64,000 nucleotides of DNA from Luteimonas aestuarii (GTDB lineage Bacteria; Pseudomonadota; Gammaproteobacteria; Xanthomonadales; Xanthomonadaceae): positions 248,001-312,000 of the forward strand of contig NZ_SMTF01000003.1 of NCBI RefSeq assembly GCF_004357985.1, read 5' to 3'. Under the pieces are notes generated by a model, which made no database searches, was not told where the DNA came from, and saw only the letters and a list, made by a program, of their open reading frames with translations. A program made the translations under genes and the position numbers. Shown in pieces: positions 46,503-55,551 of this stretch (positions are counted from its first letter, which is position 1; each line of letters opens with the position of its first letter).

Positions 46503-47630
46503 TCAGAGCACCACAGAACGAGTTAGAACCTCGCGGGCGGTGGTGAGCGCTGGAGAGTCCTGGAGAGCCAACAGCGAGCTCTGTTCACGAGCGACGTGCT
46601 TGGTCAGCCTATCGAGTTCCACAGAAAGAGTAAGGACGCCTGCGACCCTTTCTGGAGTATCGAGAATGCGTCGGGAGCCGTCCGGCGTAACGAGCCTCTG
46701 CGCCTCATGTGGATGGGCGTAGCACCAATCAAAGTGTCGCTGTGCTTCGGCTAGAACCGCAAGCTCCCATATACACCCAGAACGAAGCGTTGCGAGGTCT
46801 GAGTGACAAAGCAAGCCCGCTATGTCATAGCTCGATAGCGCGACGGAGCTGCCTTCTTCCTCCAGATCCGCCTTCAAATTCTTACACAGACGGATCGCCT
46901 TTCGGAGACCGCCCGACACCTGCGCATCGAGTTCAGCCACCTTCGCAATGTGCAAAAACGGTAGGTTCTCAATCGATCTATGTTCAGCCTTATCGTAAAT
47001 TGATACACCTCGCTCAACCTCCGAGCCGGTGCGCTGGTATTCGAGCGTATCCCACCACACCGACGGGACGACGTCGACAGGACGAGCAAGCGATCCGCCT
47101 GCAAGCTTGATTGCTTTGGGGGCATCAACGTCGACGTCGACAGCGGCATAAGCGGCTTGAAGGGCCTGCTCAGACTCGCGCCGAAGGCTGGAAAGAAGCG
47201 CGAGAGGAGAGACTGCGGCTGCAGTATATTCACCGCGTTGTGCGCGAACGCCAGCAGCCGCGTAGAACAACGAGCGCGTTGCAATCACCAAGAGGTCAAC
47301 ATCGCTTATGCCCCGAATATGAACATTCAGGGGCACAGAGCCCTGCAGACGAAACTCCACCGGAATTCCGCTATCTGGCAACCTCCGCGCCAGCTGGTTG
47401 CCAACTCGCTCCGCCGTTTCGACGCTGATCCTGGTGTAATCGGCATCGACCTCCGCCATCGCACCTAACGCGTATTGCGTATGGGGCTTACCTCGTTGCC
47501 GGCCCTCGTAAGACTCCGCAGTTAGCTGCTTGCTGAGGATCGCCATCTGTTGATCGAATGACACGCGGCGATATCGATCTGAGCCTTTGCGCCGGGACCG
47601 AAGCCTAGCTAGCCTTTGGTCAATCGTCAT
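46503..47630 (-). CDS. CBASS CD-NTase (cyclic oligonucleotide synthase)
   Basis: A 375-residue nucleotidyltransferase. The active site shows GS at 97-98, Asp110-x-Asp112 (ISDVDLLVI) and a third Asp186 in RPVDVVPSVWW, the CD-NTase/cGAS-like arrangement. The helical C-terminal half matches the OAS-type domain. On phage infection such enzymes make cyclic nucleotides for a partner effector. Its start overlaps the Cap15-like gene by 4 nt. The clade and nucleotide product cannot be told by eye. ATG 47630 was chosen over one five codons upstream. Confidence 0.82.
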   Translation of the reverse strand: MTIDQRLARLRSRRKGSDRYRRVSFDQQMAILSKQLTAESYEGRQRGKPHTQYALGAMAEVDADYTRISVETAERVGNQLARRLPDSGIPVEFRLQGSVPLNVHIRGISDVDLLVIATRSLFYAAAGVRAQRGEYTAAAVSPLALLSSLRRESEQALQAAYAAVDVDVDAPKAIKLAGGSLARPVDVVPSVWWDTLEYQRTGSEVERGVSIYDKAEHRSIENLPFLHIAKVAELDAQVSGGLRKAIRLCKNLKADLEEEGSSVALSSYDIAGLLCHSDLATLRSGCIWELAVLAEAQRHFDWCYAHPHEAQRLVTPDGSRRILDTPERVAGVLTLSVELDRLTKHVAREQSSLLALQDSPALTTAREVLTRSVVL

Positions 47631-48256
47631 TCGCGTCGCCTCCATTCCATCTGGCCGAATGTAGATCGACCACGTCCATTGAAATACTCTCCCGCAGCAG
47701 ACTTCTGATCCTCGCTGATCAGCATGTCGCAGAACCCCATGTGATGACGCAGTTCGTGCTGGTCAATCCTCGGATCGTTGCGATAGGTGTAAAAGAGACG
47801 AAAGCCACCAGCTTCGTCATGCATGAGTGCCGCCACTACACTGTCAGACCCCGACTGATCGGTCTTCAGGCGAATACGTAGTCGATCCCAACTCTGGGCA
47901 ATCGAGATCTCACCCGTCCACCGCTGCGCGTCTGCGCCGGGCGCATGGAATGATGTGCCATCGCATATCCACTGCCCCTGGAGGTCTGGAATCTTCAAGG
48001 CACGCCCAATCAGCGGAAGTCGCCAAAGGCTTCGGTTGAACAACCAATAGAGGACAAAGTAGACGGTCCCAGCACCAACGAGAGACATGACCGAAGGCGT
48101 GAGATGCGCAGGCAAACCATACTGCTCAGCCAGATCGATCGCGCGCAAGATCAAATATACCAAGCCCGCTGAGATCATTGCTGCGACCGTGCCGAGGTAG
48201 CGCCCGATCATGGCGCGGCTGACCCCATCTAGGAGCACATACTCGTGACTTCTCAT
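47627..48256 (-). CDS. Cap15-like CBASS effector (2TM + beta-barrel)
   Basis: A 209-residue inner-membrane protein. Two transmembrane helices (about 20-42 and 55-73) precede a compact beta-rich domain (IPDLQGQWICDGTSF, RWTGEISIAQSWDRLRIRLKT, GGFRLFYTYRNDP, GFCDMLISEDQKSAAGEYFNGRG). This is the Cap15 architecture, in which a cyclic-nucleotide-binding beta-barrel triggers oligomerisation and membrane disruption. It precedes the CD-NTase gene in a two-gene type I CBASS operon. No Cap2/Cap3 ancillary genes are nearby. Confidence 0.82.
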   Translation of the reverse strand: MRSHEYVLLDGVSRAMIGRYLGTVAAMISAGLVYLILRAIDLAEQYGLPAHLTPSVMSLVGAGTVYFVLYWLFNRSLWRLPLIGRALKIPDLQGQWICDGTSFHAPGADAQRWTGEISIAQSWDRLRIRLKTDQSGSDSVVAALMHDEAGGFRLFYTYRNDPRIDQHELRHHMGFCDMLISEDQKSAAGEYFNGRGRSTFGQMEWRRRE

Positions 48257-48408
48257 GCAACCCCCAACTACAAATCAGATCACCGCAAGCTATCTCACAG
48301 CCCAAGACCGCATTGATTATGTCAAATGACAGAACATCCGGCGCCCCGCACTGGACTGATGGCGTTAGCGCTTCTTAGTCCAGGCAGGCAACTTCGTGCG
48401 CCAATGCC

Positions 48409-49149
48409 CTACCGCGGGTGAGCAGCAGCCCACCCGGCAACGTGCCCCGCAAGGCGCGCAGCGAACGCACGCAGCCCCGTTGTCTGCGAAAGCTCTACGT
48501 AATCGCCGCCGACGCGGGCAGTCCTGGGCGATGCGATCACTGTGGCCTGTGAGTAGAGATTCTCCTGGATCAAGCGGCGGCACAGCACCTCATAGCGGAT
48601 CAAATAGGAGGCGCGCTCGAACTCTGGGAATACCGGGAAGTGCGGCGAGCTGTCCCGCACCGGCCGCCTCGATTTCTCGCAATCTTCCACAAGGATTAGC
48701 CAGCCAGTGAAAGGAGGCAGTTGATTGCCGAGCGCGCCCTCGCGGACAGCTGTGGAAAGATCATGGGCTGTGCCGATGGCTTCCTCGGCGCGGTTGTTGA
48801 AATTGTTGCCGAACGATGGACCGACGTGGCTCTTTAGCTCAATCGCGGCAACCAGCTTTTTGCGATCGAAGACCAGCACGTCCCATAGCTTGGTCGGCCG
48901 GTAGTAGCCCGGAAGTGTCAGGTTAGGTCGCCCACTAATGCAGATCGTGGCTTCTTGCAATCCGTTCTTACGGACGAGAGCCTCGACCATGGCCAGGAAG
49001 CCATCCATGTTGCGGCCACCCAGCACTGCCGCTCGTTCACCGCCCTGGCTGCGCTCCTCGTCGTTTTCGAGCGCGCTGCTACGACCGTCCCAGAACTGTG
49101 CAACGCCAAGGCGCGCCAAGCGGTCATAGTCGGCGAGATCCAGCCCCAT
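48409..49149 (-). CDS. PaeR7I/XhoI-type restriction endonuclease
   Basis: A 246-residue type II endonuclease expected to cut CTCGAG. The sequence is very close to the PaeR7I/XhoI pair as I remember it ([60 protein letters not shown]). The PD-(D/E)XK core is Asp90 ... Glu104-x-Lys106 ([10 protein letters not shown]). The last about 45 residues look more divergent. It follows the methyltransferase gene by 12 bp on the same strand. Confidence 0.93.
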   Translation of the reverse strand: MGLDLADYDRLARLGVAQFWDGRSSALENDEERSQGGERAAVLGGRNMDGFLAMVEALVRKNGLQEATICISGRPNLTLPGYYRPTKLWDVLVFDRKKLVAAIELKSHVGPSFGNNFNNRAEEAIGTAHDLSTAVREGALGNQLPPFTGWLILVEDCEKSRRPVRDSSPHFPVFPEFERASYLIRYEVLCRRLIQENLYSQATVIASPRTARVGGDYVELSQTTGLRAFAARLAGHVAGWAAAHPR

Positions 49150-49161
49150 ACTTACATCCCC

Positions 49162-50877
49162 TCAGGCTGCGGCAACGATTGCGCGCTCAGCCTCGTTCAG
49201 GCCGTAAAGCGCAAATGTAGCGCGATTGGCCGCCTCACGGTCGCCGCCGATGGCCGCCTCGCGGAGCGCTTGCCGCAGCGGCGGGGACACATCCTCCCAC
49301 TGCGGCACGCGGATACGACGCAAATACTGCGCCTGGAAGCGCAAGAAGCCGCCGCGCATGGTCGTCGAATAAGTCCCCACGAACAGCCGCGCCACGCCGG
49401 ACATCAGAACGGCTTGCAAGGCGCGCAGATCCCATTGCTCGGAGGTAATGAAGTAGAGGTTGTGGTGGGGATAGAGCTTGCCTTCCTCGTAGACGATGTG
49501 GGCATCGCCTTTGATGTCCGGAACCAGAAGCTTGGGCGTCTCGGCGAGCGCCGGATAGATCCGGTCGATTGTGCGAAACCACCGGTCCGGATTCTTCTTG
49601 GCCACATGGCGCGCCTTGATGGCGCCAGCATGCGTGTCCAGGTAGGCCGCCAAACGCGGGTAATGGGCTAGATCGACCACGCGGCCGTCATCTTCGAAAG
49701 GATTGAGAACGCCCTTCCCGCGCCATTGGACGGCTCCGCCCAGAAGGTCCTGGGTGCGCACCAAGGGCAATTTTCGCGAGGGCTCGACGTCGAGGTCATC
49801 CATCGGACCGATGTAAACCCCATCATTTCCTGTGGCGACCCCAATGCCGACTTTGCAGCCACATTCTTCCAATGTTGGCAGTGTCTCCTCAAGGCGACGC
49901 ACCAGCGCCAACCGGTCAGGTTGATGCAGGATCCAAGGCTCTGGTCCACTGACCACCCCTGCCATCTCGACCACGCCGGCAGCGGTGCCGAGTTTTGCCG
50001 CCGTCATCGCCCTCGCCAGGGAACCAAGCACCTCAGCGCTGATATCGGGGCGGTATGCAATCCGCGTGGGCCGCGGCTTCGACTTCGCCTTCGTCCGCGC
50101 GATCACGGTGATCGCCGGGTAGGTCATGACATCCGACAAAAAAGCGGGGGTATCCACGAGGTCAACGAAGTGGGTCAACGAAAATTGCTCGGATACCATG
50201 GCCCGAAGAGGACCGCCATACTTGTTCTTGGTCCATCGATCGGTGCAAATGAACCCCAGGACGCCGCTTGGTGAGAGTGCGTCCAGGCAGCGCTCGTAGA
50301 AAGGGATGTAGAGGTCGGCGCGGTCAAAAAGCGTCTTGAACCGACCGCGATAGAGCCGAAGCAACCCATCGGGGATCAGTTCCTGTCGGACGTAGGGCGG
50401 GTTGCCGACTACCACATCGAACGCATGGGGCAGCGGGGCCAGCAGAAAGTCGGCACACACAAGCCACTCCCGCCCCAAGGCCTCCGCTGCGTCCTGACGC
50501 ACGCCAAGGCGCACCAGCTCTGAGACGACCGCAGCCCGCGCGGTGTCCAAGCTTGGACTATGCACCTCGTAGGCGCGAATGGTCCGACCCAGTTCAAGGG
50601 CGGCGTCGGTGAGATCACCCCCGTGGCTCACGTAGGAGCGCACCAGTCGCCCAATGATGGGGAGCAGGAAGTCCGCGTGCCCGGCAGAGGGTTCCAGTAG
50701 CGCGACCTGTGCCAGGTCCCGTTCCTCCGTATAGCCGACTAGGTCCAGGATGAAGTCGACGACTTCCCGACGAGTGAAGACCGCCCCGCGCTCGTCGGCG
50801 CTGGCAGTAGAGAGCTGTCGGCCGGGGTCGCTCCCGTCCATTGAAGAGCTTGCGGGGGTCGCACGGTCAAGATTCAA
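49162..50877 (-). CDS. PaeR7I-type adenine-N6 DNA methyltransferase
   Basis: A 571-residue type II methyltransferase (Eco57I-like class) that would protect CTCGAG sites. SAM motif I is [11 protein letters not shown] (60-70), catalytic NPPY is at 159-162 ([10 protein letters not shown]), and [21 protein letters not shown] follows. The C-terminal half is the target-recognition domain. It lies upstream of the nuclease gene, so methylation can be established first. No C-protein controller gene is visible. Confidence 0.93.
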   Translation of the reverse strand: MNLDRATPASSSMDGSDPGRQLSTASADERGAVFTRREVVDFILDLVGYTEERDLAQVALLEPSAGHADFLLPIIGRLVRSYVSHGGDLTDAALELGRTIRAYEVHSPSLDTARAAVVSELVRLGVRQDAAEALGREWLVCADFLLAPLPHAFDVVVGNPPYVRQELIPDGLLRLYRGRFKTLFDRADLYIPFYERCLDALSPSGVLGFICTDRWTKNKYGGPLRAMVSEQFSLTHFVDLVDTPAFLSDVMTYPAITVIARTKAKSKPRPTRIAYRPDISAEVLGSLARAMTAAKLGTAAGVVEMAGVVSGPEPWILHQPDRLALVRRLEETLPTLEECGCKVGIGVATGNDGVYIGPMDDLDVEPSRKLPLVRTQDLLGGAVQWRGKGVLNPFEDDGRVVDLAHYPRLAAYLDTHAGAIKARHVAKKNPDRWFRTIDRIYPALAETPKLLVPDIKGDAHIVYEEGKLYPHHNLYFITSEQWDLRALQAVLMSGVARLFVGTYSTTMRGGFLRFQAQYLRRIRVPQWEDVSPPLRQALREAAIGGDREAANRATFALYGLNEAERAIVAAA

Positions 50878-50974
50878 GAGGGGCTACTCTGGGAAAGTGG
50901 TTCAACATGTGAACATTAGCCGGTCGCGGCGTTTGCGACCAGCCAGCCCTAACCGGGGCACCAGTCACCTGTTC

Positions 50975-51754
50975 CTACCTATCCCCCGTCACCCACGGGT
51001 TCGCGTGCCCCACGATTGACCGGATCATCTCGGCGCGCTGGAACTCGTCCGCATCGACCGGATCTGCTGCGTGCCATTCGAGATAGAGGGCGATCGCCTG
51101 GTCGTCGATGTCGAGCCCATACTGCTCGATGTAGTAGAGGATGATCCGCGCCACATTGCCCTTGTGTGCGTCAGGTGGCTCAATCACGGTCTCGCCAGCG
51201 ACCGTCGCGCGCTCGAAGTCGCAGCGCCCGTAGCGCCGTTCCTCGCCCGGGATTTCCCAAAGCCAGCGATCGCCGCGCGTTGCGTTGAGCGACCCGATGC
51301 CTGGCACCAGGTTGTAGAGGTCCGTCTCCGCGTCGACATATTGCTGATCCCGTAGGCACTCGGTGCGGGTCCCGCAGCCCATGGCCGCTGCCACCCAGCT
51401 CTTCGGAAATACGTGCTCCCACTGCATCCTGGTATTGGTCGCGGAGCTAGGGTTCTGCGGCTCGAAGCCGCAGCGATCCAGGTCGATCACCTTCGTCCTG
51501 ACATCGACCTCGCAGCCGCAGAAGACCTCGAAGGGGTGCGCCTCGTAGACATCCGCCAGGAAGCGGTCAGCGTTCTTCAAGTAGTCCTTTGTCCATCCAC
51601 GCGGCCGGACAGGCGCCTCCATGTCCGCCGCCCCAGCGGACATCGTGGCGAGCTCGTCTCGTTGTGGTCCCGGAGGGAGTTCGCGCTGGTTCACATGGGA
51701 GCACGCGGCAAGCAGCACACACAGCCCCGGCACAGCCAACCGATACCAACCCAT
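50975..51754 (-). CDS. Endonuclease I family nuclease, lipoprotein
   Basis: A 259-residue exported nuclease. The signal peptide ends in a lipobox (GLCVLLAAC). The beta-beta-alpha-metal core is MQWEHVFPKSW, then DLYNLVPGIGSLNATRGD and CDFERATVAGETVIEPPDAHKGNVAR, matching EndA/Vvn periplasmic DNases. Paired cysteines are conserved. AGGAGG lies before ATG 51754. On a mobile element it may degrade incoming DNA in the periplasm, or supply nucleotides; both are inference. Confidence 0.9.
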   Translation of the reverse strand: MGWYRLAVPGLCVLLAACSHVNQRELPPGPQRDELATMSAGAADMEAPVRPRGWTKDYLKNADRFLADVYEAHPFEVFCGCEVDVRTKVIDLDRCGFEPQNPSSATNTRMQWEHVFPKSWVAAAMGCGTRTECLRDQQYVDAETDLYNLVPGIGSLNATRGDRWLWEIPGEERRYGRCDFERATVAGETVIEPPDAHKGNVARIILYYIEQYGLDIDDQAIALYLEWHAADPVDADEFQRAEMIRSIVGHANPWVTGDR

Positions 51755-52118
51755 GGTGGTTCGCCTCCTTTGGTGGCTCGGTAGCGCTGTCCGCCGCCTC
51801 GCCGTAGCCAGCGACGAGCCCAGGCCCCCGCAGAGCTGACAATAGCGGAGCCCCTTTCTCTCTCCACGACCTTCCGGGGGCGCGGCGGCCATGGGCTGTT
51901 GGGGGCAGTGTCCTGAGTGTCCTACCGGGTTTCCCAGATGGCTTTGCCTCTCAGTGGGACCTTGGCTCACCTGCCTGCCGGACAAGGGGCAGGCCCTCCT
52001 CCACATACGTTCCGGCCCACGCTGTGCGCGCTGGCGCGTGCTCGCTTGCGGGTGTCAGTCAGGCCGATGGCTCGCGCAGCGGATCCCCACGAGGCATGTC
52101 GCCTCTGGGAGACAGACG
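51755..52118. other. Divergent intergenic region, 364 bp
   Basis: Separates the endonuclease I gene (leftward) from radC (rightward). It holds their ribosome-binding sites and presumably both promoters. Frames open through it upstream of both genes, but they have no family similarity and lack start signals. Confidence 0.4.
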
Positions 52119-52580
52119 ATGAGCACCAAAATCAAGGCCACCCCGACCGACGAAGAAATCCTGGCCGCCGCCGAAGCCATCCACGAGCGTCGCCTGAAGC
52201 GCCTGGGCGCCATCTCTGAACCCTCGGTCGCTGGCAGCTACCTGCGAGCCCACTGTGGCCACTTGGAGCGCGAGGTCTTCGGATGCCTCTACTTGGATAC
52301 CCGGCATCGGATCCTCTCCTGCGAAGATCTCTTCTTCGGCACCATCGATGGCGCCGAGGTCCATCCCCGTGAAGTCGTCCGACGTGGCCTGCTCCTCAAC
52401 GCGGCTGCGGTAGTGGCCTTCCACAACCACCCGTCGGGCAACCTGGAGCCGTCGGCCGCGGACCGGGCGGTGACCGCCCAGATCAAGCAAGCGTTGGCGC
52501 TCGTCGACATTCGACTTCTGGACCACTTGGTCGTCAGCGCCGAAGGCTTCACGAGCCTAGCGGCACGGGGCTGGGTCTGA
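52119..52580 (+). CDS. radC: RadC/JAB-domain protein
   Basis: A 153-residue JAMM-fold protein. The metal motif is His102-x-His104-P-S-G (FHNHPSGNLEPSAADR) with a downstream Asp near 114. It lacks the N-terminal helix-hairpin-helix of full-length RadC (about 220 residues), the usual short form on plasmids and islands. Despite its name, a role in recombinational repair is unproven. It stands alone with about 90 bp before the next gene. Confidence 0.88.
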   Translation: MSTKIKATPTDEEILAAAEAIHERRLKRLGAISEPSVAGSYLRAHCGHLEREVFGCLYLDTRHRILSCEDLFFGTIDGAEVHPREVVRRGLLLNAAAVVAFHNHPSGNLEPSAADRAVTAQIKQALALVDIRLLDHLVVSAEGFTSLAARGWV

Positions 52581-52669
52581 CGACCCAGCTCTGCCGCGGT
52601 CAGTATCACCTTGGTTGACAACAAATCAGGTGGAGTTAGGGTCAGGCACCTTTACCGTCCTGAGTCCTC

Positions 52670-52969
52670 ATGATTCACCCGTTCGATTTCGCCGGATATG
52701 TCAGCCATCGGTGCCATCCGATGGACCGGGCTCTTCTGGCCCGAATTGGGCTGAATGTGATGCACGATCACGAACGGTTTCCAGTCGATCTTTCGGAACT
52801 GTCCCTACTGCGTCAGGAAAGCAAGGTTATGGCTCGTGGATTGCTTTCGTGGTGCGCAATCCATCCGGAGACATGGTCATCCTGGCCCGAGCGGCTCTGC
52901 GGGGGTCTAATCGCTCTTGTTCCAGACCGACCGCTGCCAGAGCCGGCAACTGTTCCAGAGGAAGGTTAG
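52670..52969 (+). CDS. Small hypothetical protein, paralogue of the next gene
   Basis: A 99-residue protein. Residues about 22-60 (RALLARIGLNVMHDHERFPVDL, LSLLRQESKVMARGLLSW) align with RRLFARISLNCLGYAKEYPVDI and LRLLPEENRALLQALLDY of the following gene, so the pair arose by tandem duplication and diverged. The start codon context is poor. Function unknown. Confidence 0.55.
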   Translation: MIHPFDFAGYVSHRCHPMDRALLARIGLNVMHDHERFPVDLSELSLLRQESKVMARGLLSWCAIHPETWSSWPERLCGGLIALVPDRPLPEPATVPEEG

Positions 52970-52971
52970 AG

Positions 52972-53241
52972 ATGCATCCGCACCGCTTCTGTGAGCACGC
53001 TTTGGAAGTCAAGCGCGGTCGTCGCTTGTTCGCTCGAATTTCTTTGAATTGCCTCGGATATGCAAAAGAATATCCGGTCGACATCCATGAGCTTCGCTTA
53101 CTGCCCGAAGAAAATAGGGCACTGCTGCAGGCCCTGTTGGACTACAAAACAACACATCCGGACGCTCGGATCGGACCGCCCTACCTCTGGAAGCTGAAGA
53201 ACATGGCTTCCAGTGAAGACTCGTCAATCGGGAATTGGTAA
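52972..53241 (+). CDS. Small hypothetical protein, paralogue of the preceding gene
   Basis: An 89-residue protein starting two bases after the previous stop, with GGAAGG upstream. It shares the motif R-x-LFARI-x-LN-x8-YPVDI-x-EL-x-LL with its neighbour. Its 3' end overlaps the convergent 53224-53661 gene by 18 bp. The conserved amphipathic helices suggest a small regulator or dimerising protein. No family known to me. Confidence 0.6.
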   Translation: MHPHRFCEHALEVKRGRRLFARISLNCLGYAKEYPVDIHELRLLPEENRALLQALLDYKTTHPDARIGPPYLWKLKNMASSEDSSIGNW

Positions 53242-53661
53242 TGAGCTTGCTGGCCCTCTTCGATAGGCCTCGATCCATTCTTTCAAGCCTTTCACCGTCA
53301 GGCCTGCGAGAAATCCTTCGTGGAGAGCGAGCACGAATTCCTCATCCCCCTCGGGCCATAGTTTGACTGCCTCATCGAGCAATATTTTCCACTGATCAAG
53401 ATCAATCGGTTTGTTCCGCGTTTCCACCATCGCTTCTGCGGCTTCTGGATTATCCTCGATAAACCTCAACAACCTAGCCATCTCCCTCAGCTCATGAGCC
53501 GGCGTGGGCGCGGACGGCCGGCGAAGCATTCCGACCACCACGAACCAGATTACCCACGGCGGCACGCCCGCATTACATCGAACTGATATCCAAGCTTCGA
53601 TGTTGGCAGGAATTGGCCACGGCCAGCAGGATCTAACCTGTGCCAAGCAGTTTGTTGTCAT
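53224..53661 (-). CDS. Hypothetical protein with one membrane segment
   Basis: A 145-residue protein. A hydrophobic segment (PPWVIWFVVVGML, about 34-46) may anchor it, followed by a helical acidic domain (LREMARLLRFIEDNPEAAEAM; DEEFVLALHEGFLAGLTVKGLK). It lies 33 bp after the XRE regulator gene on the same strand and is probably co-transcribed with it. The start is uncertain; a later in-frame ATG lies just before RRPSAPTPAHEL. Confidence 0.5.
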   Translation of the reverse strand: MTTNCLAQVRSCWPWPIPANIEAWISVRCNAGVPPWVIWFVVVGMLRRPSAPTPAHELREMARLLRFIEDNPEAAEAMVETRNKPIDLDQWKILLDEAVKLWPEGDEEFVLALHEGFLAGLTVKGLKEWIEAYRRGPASSLPIPD

Positions 53662-53694
53662 GTCAGTTCCCTTGAAGTGAATACAGACGGAGTG

Positions 53695-54039
53695 CTATTC
53701 CGTTCTGCGTTCGGCAGCCAGCTGCTTGATAAGACTCAACGCCTCTTTCTGCTTCCGCGGGCTCATCTGCGAGATCACCAGGATCGCCTCAGCCACGACT
53801 TCCGAATTCGCCACGAAGTAGGCCGCTGGCAGATCCAGCAGCTTCGCTAGGCGTTCGATGGTGTCGAGGTCAGGCGTGTGCATCCCGCGCTCGTAGCGGC
53901 TGATCCTCGGAGCAGCCGTGTTGGGGTCGTCCGACTCCAGCAGCAGCTCCCCCAACTGGGCTTGTGTCCATCCCTTGGCCAATCGGGCCGCGCGCAGGCG
54001 TCGTCCGAGGGCGGTGGCGGTAGGTAGGGCAGCGGGCAT
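53695..54039 (-). CDS. XRE-family regulator of element 2
   Basis: A 114-residue protein. The N-terminal helix-turn-helix (ALGRRLRAARLAKGWTQAQLGEL, APRISRYERGMHTPDLDTIERLAKLL) occupies residues 9-72, and a C-terminal helix (ILVISQMSPRKQKEALSLIKQLAAE) probably mediates dimerisation. A perfect 19-bp palindrome lies 58 bp upstream of its start, and a near copy lies at 59796, so it is a candidate master regulator of the mobilization end of the island. Confidence 0.82.
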   Translation of the reverse strand: MPAALPTATALGRRLRAARLAKGWTQAQLGELLLESDDPNTAAPRISRYERGMHTPDLDTIERLAKLLDLPAAYFVANSEVVAEAILVISQMSPRKQKEALSLIKQLAAERRTE

Positions 54040-54096
54040 CGGGGAGCAACAAAGACGTTGACTCCACGAATTCTGACCGGCAGAGTCTACCCAGTC

Positions 54097-54115
54097 ATTT
54101 GCGTTAAACGCAAAT
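54097..54115. promoter_or_regulatory. Palindromic operator, copy 1
   Basis: ATTTGCGTT-A-AACGCAAAT, a perfect inverted repeat in the divergent spacer between the XRE gene (leftward) and the 54145 gene (rightward). A 17/19 match lies at 59796-59814 and a half match near 57707-57723. This is a probable site for the XRE protein at 53695. Confidence 0.65.
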
Positions 54116-54144
54116 AGGCTGACCGAGACGACCAAGGAGGACGA

Positions 54145-54624
54145 ATGAACGGGATGAGGATTGCCGGCGCGATCGGCTTGGCAGCAATGATTGGCGCCGC
54201 CAACGCTGACGAGCCCCTGTCGTGCCGGATCGAGCGGGGAGAGCTGTCTGGAGCGTCCGCCGAGGTCGTGCGTTTGGACTTTACCTGGAGCACCACCCAC
54301 CAATCGACCGAGCCTACCGGTCCGATCCACACCTCGATCGGCCTCATCGATCAGGCCGAAGGGCCGCGCTACACCACGGCGATGACCCTCAACGGCAGGA
54401 CATTGGCCATCCCTGCCCAGCTGACGGGCCTGATCCGCTTCGGCACCGCCTATGACGCAGGTGGCCGGGTGGCGCTGGCCTACCTGCTGGAGCGGGAGGG
54501 CGACGCAAGCGCCACGCCCAGCCAGGCCGTCGTCGTGCTCGATGCCGCCGGCAACGTGATCGAAAGCGAGGTGCTGGCGGGAGACGCCCCAGCCAGTGGT
54601 GGCCACTGCGTTCTCATCCAATAG
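54145..54624 (+). CDS. Exported hypothetical protein
   Basis: A 159-residue protein with a signal peptide (MRIAGAIGLAAMIGAANA) and a beta-rich mature part (VVRLDFTWSTTHQSTEPTGPI, IHTSIGLIDQAEG, MTLNGRTLAIPAQL). Two cysteines, one after the signal peptide and one at the C-terminus, could form a disulfide. AAGGAGG is placed six bases before ATG. It is divergent from the XRE gene across the palindromic operator and first of three rightward genes for envelope proteins. No family recognised. Confidence 0.65.
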   Translation: MNGMRIAGAIGLAAMIGAANADEPLSCRIERGELSGASAEVVRLDFTWSTTHQSTEPTGPIHTSIGLIDQAEGPRYTTAMTLNGRTLAIPAQLTGLIRFGTAYDAGGRVALAYLLEREGDASATPSQAVVVLDAAGNVIESEVLAGDAPASGGHCVLIQ

Positions 54625-54633
54625 GAGCTCAGC

Positions 54634-54942
54634 ATGAAGAAGATGATCGTATCCATCGCCCTGACCGCAACGATTGCCGGGTGTTCCGGCGGCGGCCCCG
54701 GCAAGTCCGATGTGGAGCAGGCGCTGGCCAACCACTTCGAGCAAGGCGCCGGAATTCGCCCGACATTCGAAGGGCTTGAGGTCGGCGCCTGCGCCAAGGT
54801 TCAGGGCGGACCCGGCCACGCATGCTCAGTGTCCGGGCGCGCGGCTTTCAACATGGGCGGCCGCACGCAGCGCGAGACGCTCACCGGCACCTTCGTCTTC
54901 GACCAGGTGGGCGGCCGCTGGACCGTCGTGGGCGCGCAGTAA
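54634..54942 (+). CDS. Small lipoprotein
   Basis: A 102-residue predicted lipoprotein: signal peptide MKKMIVSIALTATIAGC with Cys17, then SGGGPGKSDVEQALANHFE. The small mature domain ends in a beta hairpin (LTGTFVFDQVGGRWTVVGAQ). The layout resembles small periplasmic lipoproteins that show up on mobile elements, with no known role. It starts nine bases after the preceding stop, with GGAG upstream. Confidence 0.7.
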   Translation: MKKMIVSIALTATIAGCSGGGPGKSDVEQALANHFEQGAGIRPTFEGLEVGACAKVQGGPGHACSVSGRAAFNMGGRTQRETLTGTFVFDQVGGRWTVVGAQ

Positions 54943-54972
54943 CCAACCGGGCCAAGGGCCCGAAGGACAACT

Positions 54973-55509
54973 ATGTGGATGCTGTTCAAGCTGTTCCGCT
55001 GGGCGATCACGCTGGTGGCCGTCGGTGGGATCGGCTATTTCGCTCTCACCGAGTTCAACACCTTGGAGGACTCGCTGATCATCTTCGTGGCCGTCGGTCA
55101 GTTCGTGTTCTGGCCGATCCTGCTGCTGTGGATCCTGCCGCTGATCTTCCGACGCCGACCGCCGAAGCAGAAGAAGCATGACCCTGCGCAGTTCAGTGTG
55201 GATGTTGCCCATGAGCACATTGCGATGGACTTTAAGCGCGACAAAGTATGGATCCGTGATCCGGTGCGCGGCGAGCGCTACTTGGACAGGGACCACGTGC
55301 TGGGCATGCGCACCGCTTCCGATTTCCGGAACTATGTGACGAGCCAGAGGATCGAATTCCAGCTGCGCGATCTCAAAGTGCCCATGATGCATGTGGTCTT
55401 CGCGCGCCACTCAGACAGCAGGCGCCGAGGCAGCGAGCAAAATGCCGCCGAACGAGACGAGTGGTTCGCCCGACTGAAAGCTTGGAGCGGGCTCAAGACA
55501 ATTCGGTAG
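54973..55509 (+). CDS. Membrane protein with cytosolic domain
   Basis: A 178-residue protein. Two transmembrane helices (about 7-24 and 33-60: LIIFVAVGQFVFWPILLLWILPLIF) precede a basic patch (RRRPPKQKKH) and a cytosolic mixed domain (HIAMDFKRDKVWIRDPVRGERYLD, IEFQLRDLKVPMMHVVFA). It is third of the rightward trio. Function unknown. The two-TM plus soluble domain plan resembles membrane sensors or effectors, but no motif is recognised. Confidence 0.65.
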   Translation: MWMLFKLFRWAITLVAVGGIGYFALTEFNTLEDSLIIFVAVGQFVFWPILLLWILPLIFRRRPPKQKKHDPAQFSVDVAHEHIAMDFKRDKVWIRDPVRGERYLDRDHVLGMRTASDFRNYVTSQRIEFQLRDLKVPMMHVVFARHSDSRRRGSEQNAAERDEWFARLKAWSGLKTIR

Positions 55510-55551
55510 ACGGAACGAACGGGCGCACGGTCGCGTCAGGCTTCGGAGACT

